From: an uncultured Legionella sp. | GTDB lineage: Bacteria; Pseudomonadota; Gammaproteobacteria; Legionellales; Legionellaceae | Length of the DNA stretch: 5,475 bases | Reading direction: 5' to 3' | Assembly: GCA_903885895.1 (NCBI GenBank) | Contig: CAISKC010000089.1 | Coordinates: 1 to 5,475 of the forward strand | Part shown: positions 1 through 5,475 of the stretch, in pieces | How the letters are laid out: every line of letters begins with the position of its first letter | Numbering within the stretch: the first letter of the stretch is position 1 | Translations under genes and position numbers: made by a program | The notes under the pieces: generated by a model | Databases searched by the model: none | The model's input: the letters and a program-made list of their open reading frames with translations, nothing else | Told to the model about the DNA's origin: nothing

Positions 1-1
1 A

Positions 2-2002
2 AAGCTCTCAAGAAAAAAACAAATAAGTATCGGGAAACCAATAGCTAACACTCATTCATATATTTTAGATCCTAACCACAAACCATTACCCATTGGAGTA
101 GTTGGCGAACTTTACTTAGGTGGGAAAAATCTTGCTCTTGGTTACTTAAACAAACCAGAGTTAACAAAAAAATACTTTATTACAAACCCTTTTACGCAAG
201 AAAAAATCTATCGTTCAAGAGATCTTGCCCGCTGGTTACCGGATGGTACTTTAGAATACGTAGGGCGAATAGATAATCAAATAAAAATAAGGGGCTTCAG
301 AATAGAACTTGAGGCAATAGAAACCCAGCTTTTACATAATAAAAATGTTGAGCAAGCCGCAGTAGTGCACAAAAAACATGAATATTTAGGAGATATTCTC
401 GTTGCTTACGTCGTAATCAAAAAACAAATTGAACTTAACCATCTTAGGAATTATTTGGAAAAATATTTACCACATTACATGATACCTAACTTTTTTGTAT
501 GTCTAGATGCTCTCCCATTAACTAGTAATGGAAAAATAGATCGCGCCGTATTACCAAAACCAGAAATATTCAGAGCGAATAAGCAACACCCTAAAACAGA
601 GTTAGAAAATAAAATAGAGAAAATATGGTTAAATATCTTTAGATTGGACTATATTTCGCCACATGATAGTTTTTTTAGTTTAGGTGGAAATTCTCTTTTG
701 TTAAGTCAGTTGCTTTTAACCTTACGAGATGAATTAAATTTTGAAGTGCATTTCTCTGTTTTTCTTAAAAACCCAACAATATCTGGTATAGCTCAGATTA
801 TATCAAATAAATTTCATAATATTTTAGAATATGATGCTCAAATATTACTAGATATAAAACTAGAGCAGAGCATTTTTCCTCAAAATACAACTGAAATAAA
901 CACTATAGCTAAGAATATATTCCTAACAGGATGCACCGGCTTCCTGGGATGTCATATCTTAGAAAAACTCACACAAGATAATCAAACCAATAAGATATAC
1001 TGTCTAGTCAGAGCCGATAGCAATGAAGCCGCTATTAGAAAAATTCGCGGGGCGATTGATGAGTGTAAATTAAATTTTGCTATTGACGAAAGAATTGTAC
1101 CAATAGTAGGAGATCTGTCATTGCCAAATTTTGGTTTAAGTGATGAGGTATATAAATTTTTAACCAAAGAAATCGATATAATTTATCACAATGGTGCTCA
1201 CGTAAATCATTTATACGATTATAATTTATTACGTTCAACAAATGTATGTTCGACTATCGAGATTTTAAAATTAACTTGCACGCAAAAAAACAAGGAGCTA
1301 AATTATATTTCAACTCTATCCGCTGTTGGCGATTTTACAAAAAACGACGGATACATATTAGAAGAGTTTATAGGTTTGGATTATGAGGTACCTCCTAATG
1401 ATGGCTATAGCCAAACTAAATGGGTATCAGAAAAATTACTATCCGAAGCTTCTAATAGAAATTTTCGTATTAATATATACCGCCCTGGCTGGATTTTTGG
1501 TAATTCTAACACTGGTTATTTTCCTGTTACCGGAAATCATTTGCTTCTTTTAATTAAAAGTTGCATTCAAATGAAAATAGCACCTAATTGGAAGACCAAA
1601 CTTAATATTCTTCCTGTTGATTTCGTTAGTGAGTTTATTGTTAAAACTCGTGAGCACAATAATTCAGTGAATACTGTATATAATCTTACAAACAATAACC
1701 CTCTTTCTTGGAATGATATCATCCAATACATAAATCAATTTGGACAGAAAGAGAAAAAGATCTCCCCAGAAAAATGGACAAAGAAAATCCAAAATATAGA
1801 TGAAAAAAATGCTTTGTTTAATCTCCTTCCTTTGTATATTGGATATGAAAACGACTTTGATAAAAATTTGAACAAAGTATCGCTGTCGCATTGCTCCAAT
1901 ACTCTGAATGCGATTAACGAACTAAAAATTAACCACCCAAATATAGATCAAAACATCTTATATCAATGTTTTTCAAAGCTAAATGAGAACGTAACCAACT
2001 AA
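2..2002 (+). CDS. NRPS-like synthetase, C-terminal part: adenylation (partial) - carrier protein - thioester reductase
   Basis: This is the 3' end of a gene that begins before the window; 666 residues are visible and the frame is open from base 2 to TAA at 2000-2002. The GTG at 365 is an internal valine codon, because the adenylation-domain motifs start well upstream of it. Adenylation motifs: A6 GELYLGGKNLALGY (35-48), A7 YRSRDL (70-75), A8 GRIDNQIKIRGFRIEL (from 88), A9 LPHYMIP (156-162), and A10 NGKIDR (176-181) with catalytic Lys178. The carrier domain spans about 197-271, with the phosphopantetheine serine Ser231 in LGGNSLLL. The reductase spans about 300-666: NAD(P)-binding GCTGFLG (310-316), YHNGAHVNHLYDY, a STLSAVG strand, catalytic YSQTK (Tyr469, Lys473) and YRPGWIFGNSNTG. 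By family knowledge it loads an acid on the carrier and releases it reductively as aldehyde or alcohol, in the cytoplasm. The A7 TGD core reads SRD, which is odd. A stand-alone A-T-R enzyme of Lys2 type is possible, since no condensation domain can be seen. The family call is very secure; the substrate is unknown because the specificity residues lie upstream. Confidence 0.95.
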   Translation, partial: KLSRKKQISIGKPIANTHSYILDPNHKPLPIGVVGELYLGGKNLALGYLNKPELTKKYFITNPFTQEKIYRSRDLARWLPDGTLEYVGRIDNQIKIRGFRIELEAIETQLLHNKNVEQAAVVHKKHEYLGDILVAYVVIKKQIELNHLRNYLEKYLPHYMIPNFFVCLDALPLTSNGKIDRAVLPKPEIFRANKQHPKTELENKIEKIWLNIFRLDYISPHDSFFSLGGNSLLLSQLLLTLRDELNFEVHFSVFLKNPTISGIAQIISNKFHNILEYDAQILLDIKLEQSIFPQNTTEINTIAKNIFLTGCTGFLGCHILEKLTQDNQTNKIYCLVRADSNEAAIRKIRGAIDECKLNFAIDERIVPIVGDLSLPNFGLSDEVYKFLTKEIDIIYHNGAHVNHLYDYNLLRSTNVCSTIEILKLTCTQKNKELNYISTLSAVGDFTKNDGYILEEFIGLDYEVPPNDGYSQTKWVSEKLLSEASNRNFRINIYRPGWIFGNSNTGYFPVTGNHLLLLIKSCIQMKIAPNWKTKLNILPVDFVSEFIVKTREHNNSVNTVYNLTNNNPLSWNDIIQYINQFGQKEKKISPEKWTKKIQNIDEKNALFNLLPLYIGYENDFDKNLNKVSLSHCSNTLNAINELKINHPNIDQNILYQCFSKLNENVTN

Positions 2003-2034
2003 TTACAAATAACGCCTTAGAAAGGCTATACTTA
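2003..2034 (+). promoter_or_regulatory. Putative promoter of the hybrid kinase gene
   Basis: TATACT at 2027-2032 matches the sigma-70 -10 consensus at five of six bases. A weak -35 candidate, TTACAA at 2003-2008, lies 18 bases upstream. Transcription would start near 2039, leaving a leader of about 37 bases before the ATG at 2076. The same nine bases CTATACTTA recur upstream of the next gene, which supports a real signal. The -35 match is poor, so an activator may be needed. Confidence 0.45.
2014..2026. repeat. Short perfect inverted repeat between the synthetase and the kinase
   Basis: GCCTT and AAGGC flank a three-base AGA loop, 11 bases after the synthetase stop codon. No T-run follows, so it is a poor intrinsic terminator. 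Its right arm ends directly at the TATACT box (2027-2032), which places the dyad in the spacer of the putative kinase promoter. It could therefore be an operator, a weak terminator or chance. A five-base arm is too short to decide. Confidence 0.3.
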
Positions 2035-2075
2035 GTTTATGACTTTTTATATCTATTTTTAAAGTGATTTCAAAA

Positions 2076-4646
2076 ATGTCAGAAAAAAAACATAGCTGCG
2101 AAACATATCTTCTAAATTCTATCATTGAGAACTCATCGGATGTTATTATAATCATATCAACCGATAATAAGATCGTAGAGTTTAATAAAAGTGCCCTTGA
2201 TTTTTTGGGTCAAAATAAAGAAGAGATCCAAAATAAAGATTACTTATATTTGTGTGATTACCTTGAATTTCCAGTCCAATTTAAAAAATTTTTAGGATCA
2301 AAAGAGCAAATAGAGTTTCAAAATTACGTTTGGTCAAATACGACCTTTAAAACACAAAACAATGAATCACATTACGTAATAATTGGAAAAGTAAGCGCTA
2401 AGAACTCTCTTCAGCATGAGAATTTTATTCTAAAAAGCATTATTGCATCCATCCCAGGTAGTATTTATTGGAAAGATACGAAGGGAACCTATTTAGGATG
2501 CAACGATTTTATGGTTAAAGTTGCTGGATTTTCATCCAAAAACGATATTATAGGCAAAAAAGACCAAGAATTATGGCCAAATCAAGCTCGTACATTTACA
2601 AAAACAGATCAAGAGGTTATGAACCTTAAATGCGCTCAAAGTGTAGAAGAGCGTGTAGACTTACCCAATGGAAAAACAAGATTCTTTACTGTTGAAAAAA
2701 CACCTCTTTTCGATGACAAAAAAAATGTTATCGGTATATTAGGTAATTCTCTTGAAATTACAGAGCTAAAAAACACTCAAGAAGAACTTACACAAGCCAA
2801 GGAAACAGCCGAATCGGCGCTTCAGTCATTACAACAAGCTCAAGTAGAAGAGAGAAAACAACGCGAAGAAGCTGAGCGTTTAGCAATAGAAAACGCTGCC
2901 AATAAAGCCGAGCTAGAAATCCAAGAAAAGTTCATCACCGTAGTAAACCGGATTGCACATGATGTAGCTGGCTCAATGGGAGTCATTAAAAAAATGACTA
3001 AATACTTCTCAAACCTTAAAGAAATTACTTCAATTTCTGGATATGAAATGCGCCCAATATCAGCCTCCGAACGCGAAGATAATATTATTTACATTCAAGC
3101 AGACGATAATGGCCTACAGTATGAAGTTCTTGATTCACAAAAAGAACTCAAAAAAGGCGTCGCAAGCTGGGAGCAGTTATTTGCTCAACTCAGACAAGAT
3201 TCTTCCAAAATTGAGTCTGATTTTCTAGAGTTTCAAAAGGAGTATTTGCCTATATTACTAGAATATACAGAAAAATTAGGCTTTACCAAAAAGAAAATGA
3301 TTGAGCGACGTATCCCAGAAGCACAAAGAGTTCAGCTAGAAAATTCGACTCAAAAAGCCATGACCATCATGGAGGGCATTTTAAGTAAATACTTAAACCC
3401 TGAAGAAAACCAAGATGAATCTATATCCGTATTTCCCCCATCGCTTGCTATTCATGATGCTTTTGCTGAAACCAGGCTTAATTATGAGCATCAAAGTATT
3501 AATTTCATTGAAGAATTTAACTCAAATAGCCAAATGGTATTCATCGAAGGACAGCGCGCACAAATCAACCGTGCCATCACCAACCTTTTGCGTAATGCAG
3601 CACAAGCCTTAGATAGTAAACCTGGCAATGTTGTTTTAAAGCTCGATTCAGATGAGTTCTATGTTTACATCACCATTCAAGATACCGGTAAAGGCATGCC
3701 ATCTGAAATGGTCGATAAGATAAAAAATAATATCGCATTCACCGAGGGTAAAAAAGATGGTCATGGCATCGGCTTAGGACAAGTGCATGCGACACTCAAC
3801 CGCAACTTCGCTGAAATGGATATTATTTCCGAATTGGGTAAGGGTACACAGTTTATTATTAAATTTAAAAAATCCCTTCCACCCAATTGGGCTGCTCAAA
3901 CTATAGAGATTACACCAAAAGATAAAGTCATTATTGTAGATGACGACCCATCAATTCATGGGGATTGGGGCTTTAATTTCGAGCCTATTATAGAAAAATA
4001 CCCCAGTATCAGCATTCATAATTTCTATGAAAGCCAAAAAGCTTTGGATTATATTCATAGTCTGCATTTGGATGAGCAAAACAACATACTCCTCCTATCC
4101 GATTTTGAGCTTGCACACGATGCTCGCAATGGCTTAAATGTGATTGAAGAATCAAAGGTTAAACGTGCTTTTCTTGTAACAAGCCACTGTAATGAGCCTG
4201 ATATTCAACAGGCACTTCTTAAATTAAATGCAAAGCTACTTCCTAAAAAACTGAATCAATATATTCCCATTATTGTACTGGAAAATAAAGCTGAGTACTC
4301 TGAAACCAATCTCAAAGAAGTCGATGGCATTTGGCTTGACGATGATGCCGGATTTACTTTGATGCATGAGCAAGACTTAGTGATGTCTGGTAAAAAAGTT
4401 GACATCTATAGAAGCCCAAAAGCTTTGATGGATAATATCCATATTTACCCTAAACACATCCCCATACTCCTAGATAATAATTTTGAAGCCACAAGCATCC
4501 GTGGGACTGGCGTGGCAAAAGACCTCCATGAGCGTGGATTTACTAAGTTATTTTTAGTTTCTGGGGATAAACTTAATCCAAACGACTATCCTTATCTTAC
4601 TATCCTGGGTAAAGGAGACCTAGACGATATCTGTAAATATTTTTGA
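2076..4646 (+). CDS. Soluble hybrid sensor histidine kinase, PAS-PAS-HisKA-HATPase-REC-REC
   Basis: This is a complete gene for an 856-residue cytoplasmic signalling kinase. The ATG at 2076 is preferred over an in-frame GTG at 2064: an AAGTGA purine-rich stretch (2062-2067) sits eight bases before the ATG, while nothing like a ribosome site precedes the GTG. Domains, by eye: a divergent PAS at about 11-100; a clear PAS at about 116-231 (IPGSIYWKD, YLGCND); a charged coiled coil at 232-288; an H box IAHDVAGSMGVI with phospho-acceptor His295; an unusual helical insert at about 316-420; an N box NLLRNAAQAL (Asn503, Asn507); G1 DTGKGMP (Asp536); G2 GHGIGLG (562-568); and GKGTQF. Two receivers follow. 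REC1 is about 617-735: acidic DDD 622-624, phospho-Asp676 in LLLSDFEL, Thr702/Ser703, Lys724 or Lys725. REC2 is about 750-856: DDD 755-757, Asp800 in ILLDNNF, Ser829, Lys846. There is no transmembrane segment, HPt or DNA-binding domain, so phosphate probably leaves through an unlinked partner. The signal is unknown. The class is certain; no specific gene name can be assigned. Confidence 0.96.
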   Translation: MSEKKHSCETYLLNSIIENSSDVIIIISTDNKIVEFNKSALDFLGQNKEEIQNKDYLYLCDYLEFPVQFKKFLGSKEQIEFQNYVWSNTTFKTQNNESHYVIIGKVSAKNSLQHENFILKSIIASIPGSIYWKDTKGTYLGCNDFMVKVAGFSSKNDIIGKKDQELWPNQARTFTKTDQEVMNLKCAQSVEERVDLPNGKTRFFTVEKTPLFDDKKNVIGILGNSLEITELKNTQEELTQAKETAESALQSLQQAQVEERKQREEAERLAIENAANKAELEIQEKFITVVNRIAHDVAGSMGVIKKMTKYFSNLKEITSISGYEMRPISASEREDNIIYIQADDNGLQYEVLDSQKELKKGVASWEQLFAQLRQDSSKIESDFLEFQKEYLPILLEYTEKLGFTKKKMIERRIPEAQRVQLENSTQKAMTIMEGILSKYLNPEENQDESISVFPPSLAIHDAFAETRLNYEHQSINFIEEFNSNSQMVFIEGQRAQINRAITNLLRNAAQALDSKPGNVVLKLDSDEFYVYITIQDTGKGMPSEMVDKIKNNIAFTEGKKDGHGIGLGQVHATLNRNFAEMDIISELGKGTQFIIKFKKSLPPNWAAQTIEITPKDKVIIVDDDPSIHGDWGFNFEPIIEKYPSISIHNFYESQKALDYIHSLHLDEQNNILLLSDFELAHDARNGLNVIEESKVKRAFLVTSHCNEPDIQQALLKLNAKLLPKKLNQYIPIIVLENKAEYSETNLKEVDGIWLDDDAGFTLMHEQDLVMSGKKVDIYRSPKALMDNIHIYPKHIPILLDNNFEATSIRGTGVAKDLHERGFTKLFLVSGDKLNPNDYPYLTILGKGDLDDICKYF

Positions 4647-4688
4647 TTTATTTGCTCTTTTTTGAATGCAGTTAATAAAAATTAATTT

Positions 4689-4717
4689 GCGCTCTAAAGT
4701 GCTCACAAGGATTTTTT
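4689..4717 (+). terminator. Possible weak terminator after the hybrid kinase
   Basis: GCGCT (4689-4693) and AGTGC (4698-4702) can form a five-base stem, with one G-U pair, around the loop CTAA. A run of seven T (4712-4718) follows, but only after a nine-base gap, which is too far for a standard intrinsic terminator. No better hairpin is visible in this 118-base gap, so the kinase transcript may read into the next gene. Confidence 0.18.
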
Positions 4718-4728
4718 TCCAAAGTTTA

Positions 4729-4737
4729 CTATACTTA
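4729..4737 (+). promoter_or_regulatory. Putative -10 region upstream of the kinase-like gene
   Basis: CTATACTTA contains TATACT at 4730-4735 and is identical to the nonamer at 2026-2034 before the hybrid kinase. A start near 4742 would give a leader of about 23 bases. No convincing -35 box is present at a 16-18 base spacing, so the call rests on the -10 match and on the repetition. Confidence 0.4.
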
Positions 4738-4753
4738 AAAATAATGTTCTCAT

Positions 4754-4758
4754 AGGAA
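4754..4758 (+). promoter_or_regulatory. Ribosome binding site AGGAA of the kinase-like gene
   Basis: AGGA at 4754-4757 is seven bases from the ATG at 4765. This fixes the start of the downstream protein and shows that its lack of an N-terminal sensor and H box does not come from choosing too late a start. Confidence 0.7.
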
Positions 4759-4764
4759 TTATTC

Positions 4765-5475
4765 ATGTCAGAACCCATTCATCACGACCTACACCCGGGT
4801 ACCGCTGCATGTTGGCGCGAATTATTTAATGAAATCGACCATTTTCTTAGTAACAAACTCCCTATAATAAGAACACAAAACCGCCTTCTAAAGGAATGCT
4901 TGCCTGAGCTTTTAAAAAAATATCAACTCTCAACAGCAAATAAGCCTCAAGAGAGCTCTATGGAAGAAGAAAGCTCTAATAAAATCGATATCCTTTTGCA
5001 AAAACCAGACATCCTAGATTCAGAGCCACAAATTAGCGCTATATTTAATCTCATGGAAGCTATATATCTCTTTTGTAATACCATTTGTAAGTCAGACCAA
5101 AGCAGTGAAATTGTTTCTTCTGAAAAATTGATAAAAGAGCTGCTTGATACTTATCCATTCAAAGACAATGAACGCGATTTAATCAAATTTAATCCAGAAA
5201 AAAATTTTGAATTTTCCCTATCGCCGATTTTTATAAAAGGCGCTCTGCATAACTTAATGAAGTTTTACTTATATAATTTAGATGAGTTCTCAGAAAAAGG
5301 AACAGCCCCACATCATGCTGAGCTTTATTTTTCTGATGCTTATAACAAAAATTTTACAATCCATTTCAGAATATATTCACAAAGCATAAAAAACTCTAAT
5401 CCTTACCATTTATTTGAAAAATATTTCAGTGTTGAAAATGGACAAGTTGTTCCTAATATTGGTCTTTGTCATTTG
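4765..5475 (+). CDS. Degenerate histidine-kinase-like protein, paralogous to the upstream kinase (3' end outside the window)
   Basis: An open frame of 237 codons starts at a well-placed ATG and runs off the window without a stop. Alone it resembles nothing obvious, but it is collinear with the hybrid kinase by eye. CWRELF (16-21) matches SWEQLF (364-369 there), KECLPELL (43-50) matches KEYLPILL (388-395), IFNLMEAI (93-100) matches AMTIMEGI (428-435), IKGALHNLMK (157-166) matches INRAITNLLR (497-506), and NIGLCHL (231-237) matches GIGLGQV (564-570). It thus begins inside the kinase's helical insert and has no PAS, coiled coil or H-box histidine. The second N-box Asn, which binds Mg in active kinases, is Phe167. 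The G1 DxGxG motif is not found (region 203-213 reads IYSQSIKNSNP), and G2 keeps only GL. An F-box-like LFEKYF (216-221) remains. Inference: a non-catalytic ATPase-fold partner or decoy; receiver domains may follow beyond the window. The gene is certain, the homology likely, the role unknown. Confidence 0.8.
   Translation, partial: MSEPIHHDLHPGTAACWRELFNEIDHFLSNKLPIIRTQNRLLKECLPELLKKYQLSTANKPQESSMEEESSNKIDILLQKPDILDSEPQISAIFNLMEAIYLFCNTICKSDQSSEIVSSEKLIKELLDTYPFKDNERDLIKFNPEKNFEFSLSPIFIKGALHNLMKFYLYNLDEFSEKGTAPHHAELYFSDAYNKNFTIHFRIYSQSIKNSNPYHLFEKYFSVENGQVVPNIGLCHL

Noticed and set aside
365..367. GTG as the start of the synthetase gene
   Set aside because: The frame is open to base 2 and encodes clear adenylation motifs A6-A8 upstream, so this is an internal valine codon.
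982..1891. Minus-strand open frames of 61 and 75 codons (982-1167 and 1664-1891)
   Set aside because: They lie fully inside the reductase coding region, whose + strand frame carries strong conserved motifs, and they show no recognisable protein features.
3043..3612. Small + strand frames at 3043-3228 and 3415-3612
   Set aside because: They are out-of-frame shadows within the kinase gene, overlapping its insert and N box, with no separate evidence.
4671..4687. AT-only inverted repeat TTAAT-AAAA-ATTAA after the kinase stop
   Set aside because: An all-AT stem this short is too unstable for a terminator and is expected by chance in sequence this AT-rich.
4780..4803. HHDLHPG near the N-terminus of the kinase-like protein as an H box
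   Set aside because: It superficially resembles HDLxxP. However, the following CWRELF block aligns with the kinase's helical insert, 69 residues after its real H box, and there is almost no helix before the histidine. A phospho-acceptor role is not supported.
1..5475. CRISPR arrays, tRNA or rRNA genes, insertion sequences
   Set aside because: No regularly spaced repeats, transposase frames, terminal inverted repeats or RNA-gene signatures were seen; nearly all of the window is coding.

Overview
This window comes from an AT-rich bacterial genome. It carries three genes, all on the + strand: the 3' end of a nonribosomal-peptide-synthetase-like gene, one complete hybrid sensor histidine kinase gene, and the 5' part of a gene for a degenerate kinase-like protein. 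Hand counts of sample lines give roughly 25-50% GC. The PAS type in the kinase (an IPGSIYWKD...YLGCND signature), the low GC and the TATACT-type -10 boxes fit a gammaproteobacterium near Legionella or Coxiella. That placement is a low-to-moderate confidence inference; there is no rRNA or marker gene to test it.

Region 1 (2-2002): the last 666 codons of a multidomain enzyme, reading adenylation domain (C-terminal half), peptidyl carrier protein, then NAD(P)H-dependent thioester reductase and stop. The reading frame is open to the left edge, so the gene starts outside the window. The enzyme would activate an amino or carboxylic acid, tether it to the carrier arm and release the product as an aldehyde or alcohol.

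Region 2 (2003-2075): a 73-base gap with a small perfect hairpin touching a TATACT box, probably the promoter of the next gene.

Region 3 (2076-4646): a soluble 856-residue hybrid kinase with layout PAS-PAS-coiled coil-H box-long helical insert-HATPase-REC-REC. All kinase boxes are intact. No membrane segment, HPt or DNA-binding output domain is visible.

Region 4 (4647-4764): a 118-base gap with a second CTATACTTA box, a good ribosome binding site and at best a weak terminator.

Region 5 (4765-5475, runs off the window): a protein that lines up by eye with the middle of the upstream kinase, from the helical insert to the HATPase domain. It lacks the PAS domains and the H-box histidine, and its ATP-binding N and G1 boxes are eroded.

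The main point of interest is the tandem pair in regions 3 and 5: a full kinase with an unusual insert between the phospho-acceptor histidine and the ATPase, followed by a probable pseudokinase paralogue that keeps the insert but not the catalytic residues. Whether the pair senses or controls the product of the upstream synthetase cannot be decided here. Adjacency is the only link, and the kinase seems to have its own promoter.
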